Position numbers and translations under genes: made by a program. Below, piece by piece: positions 27,442-35,881 of a DNA stretch of 64,000 nt. The notes beneath the pieces were generated by a model. The model did not search any database and was not told the DNA's origin. It was given only the letters and a program-made list of their open reading frames with translations. Origin of the DNA: Benzoatithermus sp963720725 (GTDB lineage Bacteria > Pseudomonadota > Alphaproteobacteria > Geminicoccales > Geminicoccaceae); assembly GCA_963720725.1 (NCBI GenBank), contig CAVRGN010000001.1, positions 186,001 through 250,000 of the forward strand. The letters are read 5' to 3'. The first letter of the stretch is position 1. Each line of letters starts with the position of its first letter.

Positions 27442-28756
27442 ATGCTCATCGACCGTCATCTGCGGCGGCACCGCGCCACCTGGCTTTCGGCCGGGGCCTG
27501 GCGCGGGCGGCTGGTGTTCACGACCGGGGCGGTCGCCATCGGCATCGCGGCGGTGCTGTTCGCCCATGCCGCCGACTTCGCGACCGAGCTGTTCGAGTGG
27601 CTGCGCGTCCGCTGGCCCTACCTGCCGGTCCTGGTCACGCCTTTGGGCTTCGCCTTCTGCGCCTGGAGCGACCCAGCGCTGGTTCGCGGGTGCCCAGGGC
27701 AGCGGCATCCCGCAGGCGATCGCCGCCCGCCGCTCGCGCGACCGGGCGCACCGCCAGCGGCTCCTGGGCGCGCGGGTGACGCTGGGTAAGGTCGGGCTGA
27801 CCGTGGCGGGCCTGGGCTTCGGCGCCTCGATCGGCCGCGAGGGGCCGACCGTGCAGGTGGGGGCCGCGATCATGCTGGCGGTCGCCGACTTTGCCGGGAT
27901 CAGCCGGGTGCGCGGGCTGGTGCTGTCCGGGGCCGCCGCCGGGGTGGCGGCCGCCTTCAACACGCCGCTCGCCGGCATCGTGTTCGCGATCGAGGAGATG
28001 GCCAAGGAGTTCGAGCACCGCATCAGCGGCCCGATCCTGGGTGCGGTGGTGATCGCCGGCATCACCGGCATCGCCCTGGTCGGCGACTACCGCTATTTCG
28101 GTCACACCGCCGTCAGCCTCAGCGCCGCCCAGCAATGGCTGGCCGTGCCGCTGTGCGGGATCGTCGGCGGCCTTCTGGGGGGACTGTTCAGCCAGGCCGT
28201 GGTCACGGTGGCCGGCGCCGGCCACGGGCCGCTCGCCCTGGTCAAGCGGCGGCCGGTCTGGTTCGCCGCCGCCTGCGGCCTGGGGGTGGCGGCGCTGGGC
28301 CTCGCCACCGACGGCTACGCCTTCGGCACCGCCTACGAGCAGGCCCGTCAGCTGATCGAGCATGGCGGCGGCCTGCCCTGGTGGCAGGCGCCGCTCAAGC
28401 TCTTGGCCACGCTCCTGTCCTCGATCAGCGGCATCCCGGGCGGCCTGTTCGCACCGTCGCTCTCGGTCGGGGCAGGGCTGGCGCCGGGCCTGTCCGTGCT
28501 CCTGCCGGAGATCGACCTGCGTGCCCTGGCGCTGCTCGCCATGGTCGGCTACTTCGCGGGCGTGGTCCAGGCGCCGCTCACCGCCTTCGTCATCGTGCTG
28601 GAGATGACCGAGGACCGTGCGATGGTCGTCCCGCTGATGGCCACGGCACTGCTCGCCGCCGGTGCTTCGCGCCTGATCTGCCCGCATCCGCTCTACCACA
28701 TGCTCTCGCGCAACTTCGCCCACAAGCGGCCGGAGCGGCGGCCGGATCCCGCCTGA
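27442..28756 (+). CDS. ClC-family chloride channel/antiporter, frameshifted
   Basis: A membrane chloride channel or H+/Cl- exchanger. The N-terminal part (RGRLVFTTGAVAIGIAAVLF) reads from 27442. A one-base insertion near 27664 then shifts the frame, after which QRWFAGAQGSGIPQAIA continues. That segment contains the GSGIP anion site, and GASIGREGPTVQVG (GREGP), FNTPLAGIVFAIEE and ISGIPGGLFAPSLSVGAG follow. All ion-pathway motifs survive on both sides of the break, so a sequencing insertion is likely. The corrected length is about 437 residues without CBS domains. Confidence 0.9.
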
Positions 28757-28763
28757 ACGGCGC

Positions 28764-28795
28764 GGCGGGCGGGCGGCGCGGGGTGCCCGCCCGCC
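28764..28795. terminator. GC-rich hairpin downstream of the ClC gene
   Basis: A perfect 11-bp inverted repeat (GGCGGGCGGGC at 28764-28774 pairing with 28785-28795) with a 10-base loop lies 8 bases after the ClC stop codon. There is no T-run, so it may end transcription only partly or protect the mRNA 3' end. Nothing else is seen between it and 29006. Confidence 0.5.
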
Positions 28796-29005
28796 ACGCC
28801 GGGCCTCAGGCCAGCGTCATGCGGACCTCGATTCCGGTATATGACATCAGCGGCCGTCCATGACGGTACCGGCCCACGGCGCGCCGCAGGTTCACGGCCC
28901 GGAATTCTTTTTCTCGGAACCCGCGCCGCGCGCGTTCCTGGCCCGGCCGCGCGGCGAAATGGCTCCCGGCCGCGGCGGGCGTCCTGGACCGCTCGCATGC
29001 GCGGC

Positions 29006-30049
29006 TCAGAGGCGGTCGGCATCGATGACCGCCTGGGCGAAGGCCTGCGGCGCCTCCTGCGGCAGGTTGTGGCCGATGCCGCCGGTGATCAGCCGGTGCT
29101 GGTAGCGGCCGGTGAACTTCTTGGCGTACACGGCAGGATCGGGATGAGGCGCCCCGTTCGCGTCGCCCTCCAGGGTGATGGTGGGCACGGCGATGGCCGG
29201 GAAGGTCGCGAGCTGGCGCTCCAGCTCCTCGTACCGGGCCTCGCCCACAGCCAGGCCCAGCCGCCAGCGATAATTGTGCACGGTGATCGCGACCTGGTCC
29301 GGATTGTCCAACGCCGCCGCCGAGCGGGCGAAGGTCGCGTCGTCGAACGCCCAGCGCGGCGATGCGAGCTGCCAGATCAGCCGGGCGAAATCGTGGGTGT
29401 ATCGGCGGTAGCCGGCCTCGCCGCGCTCGGTGGCGAAATAGTACTGGTACCACCAGGCCAGCTCCGCCCCGGGCGGCAGCGGCGCGCGGCCGAGTTCCTG
29501 GCTGCCGATCAGATAGCCGCTGACCGCGACCATGGCCTTGCAGCGCGCCGGCCACAGCGCGGCCATGACGTTGGCGGTGCGGGCACCCCAGTCGAAGCCC
29601 GCGACCACCGCCCGCTCGATCCCGAGGCTGTCCAGCAGGGCCACGGCGTCGGCGGCGAGGGCGGCCTGCTCGCCGTTCCTGGGGGTTTCCGGCGACAGGA
29701 ACCGGGTCGAGCCGTAGCCCCGGAGATGGGGGACGATCACCCGGTAGCCCGCCGCCGCCAGCAGCGGTGCGACCTCGACGTAGCTGTGGATGGCGTAGGG
29801 CCAGCCATGCAGCAGCAGCACGGGCGCGCCGGCGGCGGGGCCCACTTGCGCGTAGCCGACCTCGAGCACGCCGGCCTGGATCTGCTTCACGCCGGCGAAG
29901 GCCGGGAGCGCAGCCGGCGCCGCGCGCGGGGCGGACACGGCGCCGGCTTGCGCCTGGGCATGCGCGGCGGGGCCCAGCCGGGCCGCGGCCACGCCGATCG
30001 CCGCCAGAGCGAGGAAGTCGCGCCGCGGCGCGGTGATCTGTTCAGGCAA
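29006..30049 (-). CDS. Exported alpha/beta hydrolase (epoxide hydrolase/dehalogenase-like)
   Basis: A 347-residue hydrolase with a Tat-type leader (PRRDFLALAAIGVAAARLG). The core shows the oxyanion HGWPYAIHSY, then VIVPHLRGYGSTR, an Asp nucleophile elbow GFDWGARTANV (G-x-D-x-G, as in epoxide hydrolases and haloalkane dehalogenases) and a late histidine in GGIGHNLPQEAP. The TTG at 30049 is chosen because GGGAGGAC lies 5-6 bases upstream. This start overlaps the end of the upstream gene by 8 bases, implying coupled translation. The substrate is unknown. Confidence 0.87.
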   Translation of the reverse strand: MPEQITAPRRDFLALAAIGVAAARLGPAAHAQAQAGAVSAPRAAPAALPAFAGVKQIQAGVLEVGYAQVGPAAGAPVLLLHGWPYAIHSYVEVAPLLAAAGYRVIVPHLRGYGSTRFLSPETPRNGEQAALAADAVALLDSLGIERAVVAGFDWGARTANVMAALWPARCKAMVAVSGYLIGSQELGRAPLPPGAELAWWYQYYFATERGEAGYRRYTHDFARLIWQLASPRWAFDDATFARSAAALDNPDQVAITVHNYRWRLGLAVGEARYEELERQLATFPAIAVPTITLEGDANGAPHPDPAVYAKKFTGRYQHRLITGGIGHNLPQEAPQAFAQAVIDADRL

Positions 30050-31119
30050 GGATGTCCTCCCGGTCGTGGCTGCCGGACCCGACGCTGCCGATCCCGCGCC
30101 GTCGCGGCAGGTGGAGCGTGGGCGGCGGTCCGATCGGGTCATAGCGCAGCGCGACCGGTGCGCTCTTTCGCAATCCACCGACCGCGGGTGCGCGCGGTCG
30201 CCGCCGAGGAGCGGCGGGGCCGGCGGCGCGCGGGCGCACCGGCGCGGCCGCCCGCTTCGGCGCCAGGGCGCGGCGGGCGGCTTCGGCAGTGGTGCGGGGA
30301 GCGGCAGTGGCGCCACACCGGCGGGGCGTGGCGGGAAGGGGCGAGGGCAGGGTGGATGGGGTCGGTAGGCTGGACGACGGCGGCTCAGGGGCCGCGGGTG
30401 CGGCGCGGGCCGCGATCGGCAGGGCGGGCCTGCGGGTCGGCCGCGCCCGGCGGGTCGCCCACGGGCGCAGGGTGGCGCTTCGAGCCGGTCCGCTGCGGGT
30501 TCCGGCCGGCCTGGCGCAGCGCCAGGGCGCGTTTGGCGGCCTCGGCCGTGGTCAGGCGGGCGGCGGTGGCGTGGCGGATGGCGACCTCGCCGCGCACCTC
30601 GTCGGCGAGCCTGCGCTTGGTACGGCCGCACAGGGCGGAAAGCGGATCGTGGAGGCGGGGCGGGCGGCTGCGGATGCCGGGCTCGGCGGAAGGCGCGCGG
30701 CGGGGGCCTTTCAGGACGGCGTCGGCGACGGTGGCGGCGGGGTCGCGGCCCCTGGCCTCCTCGTCGAGCACGAACAGGGCGGCCCTGGGATCGTCCTCCC
30801 AGTCCATCGCCCGCTCCAGCGCCTGCCGGGCCATGACCACGAGCTTGCGGCGGGCGGCCTCCTCCGGCTCCTCCTGCCACTCGCGCGCGGCCTCGACCAG
30901 GGCCTGGAAGTCCTCGCGTTGCAGCAGCCCGGCCACCATGGCCTCGTCGCCGCCCTCGGGCAGGGCCGCGGCCTTGGGCGGGAGGCCGGCGGCGAGGCGG
31001 TCGGCGATGCGCAGCCAGTCCCGCCGCAACGGCCGCTGCCGCCGGCTGCGGCAGGAGAGCAGCGCCGGGAGCGTGAAGCGCATCACCGGGTCAAAGGGGA
31101 GGGCGAGAGCGGCGACCAT
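30042..31119 (-). CDS. Hypothetical protein with HTH-like N terminus and Ala/Pro-rich tail, apparent frameshift
   Basis: The N-terminal part (DWLRIADRLAAGLPPKAAAL, then GLLQREDFQALVEAAREWQ) looks like the helical HTH of small-terminase-like or related DNA-binding proteins. The visible frame ends at 30385. In a neighbouring frame an Ala/Pro-rich stretch continues (TTAEAARRALAPKRAA, an echo of the earlier TTAEAAKRALALRQAG) to a TGA at 30042, overlapping the start of the hydrolase gene. I infer one gene of about 358 codons with a frameshift near 30450. The start is ambiguous (31119 or 31083). Function unknown; the tail has low complexity. Confidence 0.5.
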
Positions 31120-31222
31120 GGGCGCGAGGATAGAGGAATTTAGTCTTCGATGCAACCCTGCCGTCCAGGTCAATCGACGGGGATGACCTCCGTTTTTCGT
31201 CTCTGGCCTTAACCGAAGGGCC

Positions 31223-31279
31223 CAAAGAGTTCCTGACCCCAAAAGCGTCTCAAAGAGTTCCTGACCCCAAAAAGCGTCT
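31223..31279. repeat. Tandem direct repeat of about 28 bp at the edge of the HEPN gene patch
   Basis: Two adjacent copies of a 28-29-base unit (starting CAAAGAGTTCCTGACCCC and ending GCGTCT) occupy 31223-31250 and 31251-31279, differing by one A. Each holds CTGACCCC. The reverse complement GGGGTCAG occurs at 32361-32368 on the other side of the HEPN gene, so the gene is bracketed by inverted copies of this octamer. Confidence 0.75.
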
Positions 31280-31291
31280 CTGAACTGGCAT

Positions 31292-32227
31292 TCAAGAAGA
31301 TCGCGTCGAAGCAGCCACAGAGGCCGGAAATGGAACGGCCTTCTGAGGAAGGAGAGACGAGTTAGATTTTGGTATCCTCTTAAGCATGTGGATCACCACG
31401 CCACGAATAGACCCCAGCAAGGCAATTGCGTCGTCTACTGTCTCTAACGAATGTTCTGGATGAACAAGCGGATTGCGATGCAAGTCTTTAAGATCCTTTA
31501 GAGCGGAAAGTACGACGGCTTCACCTACGCCTAGGCTCCTCATCTGATTAAGAAAATCCCCCATATTGCGACTATTTGGGCGCTCGGCGCCGTTTGATAC
31601 CGCATCGAAGTAACGTCTGAGGACAAACTCGTTTGCTCGGTGCAAGTGAAAGCCGCTGGCGGTGGGTAGCTCAAAGGCTAAACATCGCGCGCCTTGCTTT
31701 ACGTCCGGTATAGCCTCAGGAACCTTTTTGGCCAAATCCTCTGGAAACAATACGTCTCCATTTTCAATGAGATCAAATGTATCAAACCCTCTGCGCTTAG
31801 TTACCAGATAGAGATCTACCATATTTAATTCTGACTGCAGGGCGACCTCAAAGTTTGCTACGGCAGTCTGTAGATTATACGCATTCACATATCCTATCTC
31901 ATTTAACTTGAGATCTTCATTTTCTGCCTCATGCTTTTGTGCCTGTATAACAGAAAGGCACCGAGTGCCGAATTGCATTGAAGATCGCAAATTGAAGACG
32001 CTCCCATGTAGGAGCGGCGCTAGGACACCCTCAGCCCGCAGGAGATCCAGGTAGAGATCCTGAAAAGTAGTATCGTGCGATACCTGGGAAAGTGGGTGAA
32101 GCATATAGCCAACGTGATACAAGTAAAATCCGTCGATACGCAGCATGAGCGAGACGCCTTTAGCCATACGACTGTCTGCGCTGATGGTGCCAGCGCGGGT
32201 GCCATGGTTGTTCGATGGCCTAAGCAT
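31292..32227 (-). CDS. Hypothetical protein with a HEPN RNxxxH motif
   Basis: A 311-residue soluble, probably helical protein from a clearly A+T-richer stretch than its neighbours, suggesting horizontal gain. Residues 251-256 read RNPLVH, an exact R-N-x3-H signature of HEPN ribonucleases, flanked by helical sequence (VVLSALKDLKDLH before; TVDDAIALLGSIRGVV after), as in HEPN toxins and anti-phage effectors. The N-terminal 150 residues contain HRANEFVLRRYF-like helices but no named domain. It lies beside a cluster of toxin-antitoxin genes. The start is uncertain (ATG 32227 or the MAKGVSL methionine near 32167). RNase activity is inference from the motif. Confidence 0.65.
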   Translation of the reverse strand: MLRPSNNHGTRAGTISADSRMAKGVSLMLRIDGFYLYHVGYMLHPLSQVSHDTTFQDLYLDLLRAEGVLAPLLHGSVFNLRSSMQFGTRCLSVIQAQKHEAENEDLKLNEIGYVNAYNLQTAVANFEVALQSELNMVDLYLVTKRRGFDTFDLIENGDVLFPEDLAKKVPEAIPDVKQGARCLAFELPTASGFHLHRANEFVLRRYFDAVSNGAERPNSRNMGDFLNQMRSLGVGEAVVLSALKDLKDLHRNPLVHPEHSLETVDDAIALLGSIRGVVIHMLKRIPKSNSSLLPQKAVPFPASVAASTRSS

Positions 32228-32439
32228 ATACGCCTGCGGCCATCATGAGTACGGGAAAGATTGTAGTAGGATGTTGATCCTTGATTCAGCCCCACCGTCC
32301 AGATTTATCGATTGGAATGCACTCCTGTTCGCTGTTGTGGCGACGGCGGTAGGAAGGAAAGGGGTCAGACGCCATAGGGGATTCCAGGGACACCCACCTC
32401 GATTAACTCTTCCTCGCGCCGGTCTGCGTCGTGCATGAG

Positions 32440-32767
32440 CTACACCAGGAGCGCCATGACCTCGATGTCGAGCCCCGCTACCAGGATCGGCGTGGCCGTG
32501 CTTTCGGTTACCCTGCGTCGCTCCGCATAGCCCTCGGGCCCCGGTCCCCAGAAAATCTCGACCGCGCGCCCGACTGGATCGACGATCCAGACCTCCGGCA
32601 CGCCGTGGCGGGCGTAGAGGGCGAGCTTCGGGCCCCGGTCCCAGGCGAGCGAGCTGTCGGCGACCTCGACCAGGAGCAGCGGCGAGAGATGGGAGTGTAC
32701 GAGCGCATTCTCGGGCCGGCGCAGCGGCCATGTGACGACAATCGCTTGCCGTCCGGCCTCGACGTAA
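32440..32767 (-). pseudogene. N-terminally truncated Uma2-family nuclease-like gene
   Basis: The reading frame contains the C-terminal half of an Uma2 (PD-(D/E)XK-like) protein: LLLVEVADSSLAWDRGPKL, YARHGVPEVWIVDPVGRAVEIF and a usual ending DIEVMALLV before the TAG at 32440. The conserved core strand LLLVEVADSS is there, but the N-terminal half, with the usual nucleotide-fold entry, is missing. The frame is cut off about 35 bases before mazE and no start codon is convincing. I therefore call it a remnant, possibly displaced by acquisition of the MazEF genes. Confidence 0.75.
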
Positions 32768-32800
32768 TTACAATGTGGTCACTCAAGTGGGAGATCGGTC

Positions 32801-33046
32801 GTGCGCGCGTCACTGGTACGGATCGGCAATTCGCGGGGCTTGCGCATTCCCAAGCCGGTGCTGGAGCAGTGCGGCTTCGGCAGCGAGGTGGAGCTGCAGG
32901 TCGAGCCCGGCCGGCTGGTCGTGCTGCCGGTGGCGCCGACGCGGGCCGGGTGGGACGAGGCCTTCGCGGCGCGAGGGGGCAAGCAGGAACTGCTCGTGCC
33001 GGACGAGGTCCGCCCCGAGTTCGACGACACGGAATGGACCTGGTGA
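32801..33046 (+). CDS. mazE: MazE-like AbrB-fold antitoxin
   Basis: An 81-residue antitoxin. RASLVRIGNSRGLRIPKPVLEQ followed by VELQVEPGRLVVLP is the swapped-hairpin AbrB/MazE DNA-binding domain. The tail AFAARGGKQELLVPDEV ends in an acidic stretch (EFDDTEWTW) that would bind and block MazF. It starts at a GTG preceded by GGGAG. Its last codons overlap the MazF start at 33034 by 13 bases, indicating coupled expression. Confidence 0.88.
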   Translation: MRASLVRIGNSRGLRIPKPVLEQCGFGSEVELQVEPGRLVVLPVAPTRAGWDEAFAARGGKQELLVPDEVRPEFDDTEWTW

Positions 33047-33373
33047 CGCCACCGGCCCGGTTCGAGGTGTGGCTGGTGAATCTGGATCCCAACGGTGGGT
33101 GCCGAGATCCGGAAGACCAGGCCCGCGGTCGTGGTGTCGCCGGACGAAATGAACCGGCACCTGCGCACGGCGATCGTGGCGCCGATGACGACGACGATCC
33201 GCGGCTGGCCGACACGCGTCGCCGTGCGGTTCCAGGGCACGGCCGGCGAGGTGGCGCTCGATCAGCTGCGGGCCGTCGACCGGGCGAGGCTGGTGCGGCG
33301 GATCGGTGCCATCGGGGACGACGAGGCCGACGCGGTCGTAGCGGTGCTCGCGGCGATGTTTGCGCGGGCGTGA
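33034..33373 (+). CDS. mazF: MazF-like endoribonuclease toxin, frameshifted
   Basis: A PemK/MazF-type mRNA interferase. The start reads ARFEVWLVNLDP. A surplus base near 33092 then breaks the frame, which resumes as VGAEIRKTRPAVVVSPDEMN, followed by IVAPMTT and VRFQGTAGEVALDQLRAVDR, the normal core with the R-P-A-V strand. Removing one base gives a full-length toxin of about 112 residues. If the insertion is real, the toxin is inactive. The same type of one-base surplus recurs in conserved genes across the window. Confidence 0.85.
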
Positions 33374-33383
33374 GAGCGGCACC

Positions 33384-33677
33384 TCAGGCGGCGCGCGGCT
33401 CGATCGCGGCAAGCTCGTCGCCGAGCCGGCGAGCGCTGTGCCAGCAGGTCGTGATCGGCCTGGAGGCCGAGGAAGAAGCCCTCGGACAGGCCGAAATAGC
33501 GGGTCAGGCGCAGGTCGGTGTCGGCGGTAACGGCACGGCGGCCGTGGACCAGCTCGTTGATCCGCCGCGGCGGCACGCGGACGGCGCGGGCGAGGGCGTT
33601 CTGCGACAGCCCGAGGGGTTCCATGAACTCGAGCCGCAGGATCTCGCCCGGGTGCGGGTTGGGCAGGAGATCGTCAT
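33384..33677 (-). CDS. higA: Orphan HigA-type antitoxin, frame problems at both ends
   Basis: The core is a classical HigA/VapI Xre-type antitoxin: LPNPHPGEILRLEFMEPLGL, SQNALARAVRVPPRRINELV (HTH) and HGRRAVTADTDLRLTRYFGL. Near 33460 the frame must shift by one base to give ARRLGDELAAIEPRAA and the TGA at 33384. At the 5' side an in-frame TAG and a displaced ATG suggest a second error. No HigB toxin gene is found: only about 100 bases separate this gene from the divergent hicB. It may be a solitary regulator or a TA remnant. Confidence 0.75.
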
Positions 33678-33819
33678 CCTCATGATAGCCGACGATGGCG
33701 ACGTCTCCGGCATGGCCGTTCTCCTAGCGGAGGCAGATGCGTCGTGGGCTGCGGCGCGACGCTGCCGACGGGATCGACATTGGTTGCCGCGAGCCGTCCC
33801 CGGCCCTATACCGGTGATC

Positions 33820-34092
33820 ATGATCCTGCACGAGCCGGTCGGCCAGGGCGAGATCCGCTACCTGGTCCTGTTGCAGCCGGAGCCCGACGGCGGCTTCACG
33901 GTGACCTGCCCGGCGCTGCCCGGGCTCGTCAGCTACGGCGCCACGCTCGAGGAGGCGCGGGCCATGGCCGCGGACGCGATCGCGGGTTACGTCGAGTGCC
34001 TGCGCGAGGACGGCGAGCCCGTCCCGTCCAGCGACGTCGGCGCCGAGCCGCCGCTGGTGGAGGAGTTGCGCGTCACGCTGCCGGCCGAATGA
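33820..34092 (+). CDS. hicB: HicB-like antitoxin
   Basis: A 90-residue antitoxin with the RNase-H-like HicB fold: YLVLLQPEPDGGFTVTCPALPGL, followed by SYGATLEEARAMAADAIAGYVE. HicB binds HicA and, in some systems, DNA; this short form lacks an added HTH domain. The start is ATG 33820 (GTG 33814 possible). The stop overlaps the hicA start (ATGA). Confidence 0.9.
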   Translation: MILHEPVGQGEIRYLVLLQPEPDGGFTVTCPALPGLVSYGATLEEARAMAADAIAGYVECLREDGEPVPSSDVGAEPPLVEELRVTLPAE

Positions 34093-34325
34093 GCCGCAGG
34101 CTCCCGGCGCTGACGGCGGCGGACCTGCTGCGGGCGCTGCGCCGGGCCGGGTTCTCGGTCGAGCGGATCAAGGGCAGCCATCACCATCTGCGGCATGCCG
34201 AGCGGCCCGCCTTGCGTGTGGTGGTGCCGGTCCATCGCGGCGACCTGCCGGCGGGAACCGTGGCCGCGATCATGCGTCAGGCCGGGCTGAGCCAGGAGGA
34301 GCTCCTGGAGCTCCTCGGACGGTGA
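34089..34325 (+). CDS. hicA: HicA-like mRNA interferase toxin
   Basis: A 78-residue dsRNA-binding-fold toxin. LPALTAADLLRALRRAGFSV then GSHHHLRH holds the catalytic histidine of the G-S-H motif, and VVVPVHRGDLPAGTVAAIMRQ is the conserved C-terminal half. HicA cleaves mRNAs during stress and is blocked by HicB. Gene order antitoxin-toxin is the less common arrangement for this family but well known. A strong hairpin follows. Confidence 0.92.
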   Translation: MSRRLPALTAADLLRALRRAGFSVERIKGSHHHLRHAERPALRVVVPVHRGDLPAGTVAAIMRQAGLSQEELLELLGR

Positions 34326-34357
34326 CCGACGCCGCAACGCCAACTACCGGTGGGTGC

Positions 34358-34385
34358 CCGAGGGAGGCCTTGCGGCCTCCCTCGG
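34358..34385. terminator. Strong GC-rich hairpin between hicA and aroG
   Basis: A perfect 12-bp stem (CCGAGGGAGGCC, positions 34358-34369, pairing with 34374-34385) with the loop TTGC sits between two convergent genes, hicA and the DAHP synthase gene. It has no T-run, but the placement suggests bidirectional transcription termination. Confidence 0.7.
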
Positions 34386-34396
34386 CTGACCTGATC

Positions 34397-34479
34397 CCTG
34401 GGCGCTACCGGCCTTCGGCCTGCTTGAGCCGGGTTTACCTGGGGGCTATCCGGCCTTCGGCCTACATGAGCCCGGTCAC
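34397..34479. repeat. Imperfect 41-bp direct repeat, each with a GGCCTTCGGCC hairpin
   Basis: Two tandem copies starting CCTGGGCGCTACCGG and CCTGGGGGCTATCCGG (34397 and 34438) share the core CGGCCTTCGGCCT. Each core can fold into a 4-bp hairpin. The second copy runs into the last codons of the DAHP synthase gene. They may extend the terminator region. Confidence 0.6.
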
Positions 34480-35846
34480 CCCGCCTTGCGCAGGAGCTGG
34501 CGCTCTTCCTTCAGCGCCTCGGCCATCAGGAACGCCAGCTCCAGGCTCTGCTGGGCGTTGAGGCGCGGGTCGCAGTAGGTGTGGTAGCGGTCCTTGAGGC
34601 CGGCGTCGGTGAGTCCTTGCGCGCCGCCGGTGCATTCGGTGACGTCCTGGCCGGTCATCTCGACATGGATGCCGCCGGCGTGGGTGCCTTCCGCCTTGTG
34701 GACGGCGAAGAAGCTGCGGACCTCCGACAGGATCCGGTCGAAGGGGCGGGTCTTGTAGCCGGTGGAGGACTTGATGGTGTTGCCGTGCATGGGATCGCAC
34801 GACCAGACCACGGCCTTGCCCTCGCGCTCGAGGGCGCGGACCAGGGCCGGCAGGTGGCGCTCGACCTTCTCGTGGCCCATGCGGGCGATCACGGTCAGCC
34901 GGCCGGGCTCGTTGTCGGGGTTGAGCGCGTCGCACAGGCGGAGCAGGTCCTCGACCGGCATGGTTGGGCCGGCCTTGACGCCGATCGGGTTGGCGATGCC
35001 GCGGCAGAACTCGACATGCGCCCCGTCGAGCTGGCGGGTGCGGTCGCCGATCCACAGGAAGTGGGCGCTGGTGTCGTACCAGCGGCCCGAGGTGGAATCG
35101 ATCCGGGTCATCGCCTGCTCGAAGCCCAGGAGCAGGGCCTCGTGCGAGGTGTAGAGGGTGGTGCGGTTGATCTCGGGCGTGGTGAGGTCGGTGACCCCGC
35201 AGGCCTGCATGAACTCCAGGGCCTCGGTGATCCGGTGCGCCATGTCGCGGTAGCGCTCGCCCTGCGGGCTGCGGTCGAGGAAGCCAAGCGTCCATTGGTG
35301 GACGCGGGTGAGCGAGGCGTAGCCGCCCTGGGTGAAGGCGCGCAGCAGGTTCATGGTCGCGGCGGCCTGGGAGTAGGCCTGGAGCTGGCGGGCGGGGTCG
35401 GGCTGGCGGGCGGCGGGCGCGAACTCGATGCCGTTGACGATGTCGCCGCGGTAGCTGGGCAGCTCGGTGCCGGCGATCTCCTCCATGTCGGCCGAGCGGG
35501 GCTTGGCGAACTGGCCGGCGATGCGGCCGAGCTTCACCACCGGCAGGCCGCCGCCGAAGGTCAGCACCACCGCCATCTGCAGCAGCACGCGCAGGGAATC
35601 GCGGATCTTGTCGGCGTGGAAGTCGGCGAAGGCCTCGGCGCAGTCGCCGCCCTGGAGCATGAAGGCCTGGCCCTGGCAGACCTCGGCCAGGCGCTCCTTG
35701 AGCGTGCGCGCCTCGCCGGCGAAGACCAGCGGCGGGTAGGTGGCGAGACTGCCCTCGACCGCGGCCAGGGCGGCCTGGTCGGGATAGTTGGGCATCTGCT
35801 GCACCGGGCGGCTGCGCCAGGAATGGGGCTGCCAGTCGCGTGCCAT
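34476..35846 (-). CDS. aroG: Class II 3-deoxy-7-phosphoheptulonate synthase
   Basis: A 456-residue plant-type (class II) DAHP synthase, the first step of the shikimate pathway, condensing PEP and erythrose 4-phosphate. Seen: W-xP-x-SWRS-type N terminus (WQPHSWRSRPVQQMPNY), FMLQGGDCAEAF, VVKLGRIAGQFAKPRS, SAHFLWIGDRTRQLDGAHVE, GVKAGPTM, VWSCDPMHGNT and GGIHVEMTGQDVTEC, holding the metal ligands Cys, His, Glu and Asp. Length is usual. It is 35 bases downstream of gor on the same strand. Confidence 0.95.
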   Translation of the reverse strand: MARDWQPHSWRSRPVQQMPNYPDQAALAAVEGSLATYPPLVFAGEARTLKERLAEVCQGQAFMLQGGDCAEAFADFHADKIRDSLRVLLQMAVVLTFGGGLPVVKLGRIAGQFAKPRSADMEEIAGTELPSYRGDIVNGIEFAPAARQPDPARQLQAYSQAAATMNLLRAFTQGGYASLTRVHQWTLGFLDRSPQGERYRDMAHRITEALEFMQACGVTDLTTPEINRTTLYTSHEALLLGFEQAMTRIDSTSGRWYDTSAHFLWIGDRTRQLDGAHVEFCRGIANPIGVKAGPTMPVEDLLRLCDALNPDNEPGRLTVIARMGHEKVERHLPALVRALEREGKAVVWSCDPMHGNTIKSSTGYKTRPFDRILSEVRSFFAVHKAEGTHAGGIHVEMTGQDVTECTGGAQGLTDAGLKDRYHTYCDPRLNAQQSLELAFLMAEALKEERQLLRKAG

Positions 35847-35881
35847 CGCTGTTCTTCCTTCTCGCCTCGCCGAAGCCGCGT

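Noticed and set aside
31223..31279. Start of a CRISPR or insertion sequence end
   Set aside because: Only two directly adjacent copies and no transposase. Kept only as a tandem repeat with a flanking inverted octamer.
32243..32731. Minus-strand open frame of 162 codons in the Uma2 region
   Set aside because: The Uma2 motifs are in a different frame; this frame has only Arg/Ala/Gly-rich text.
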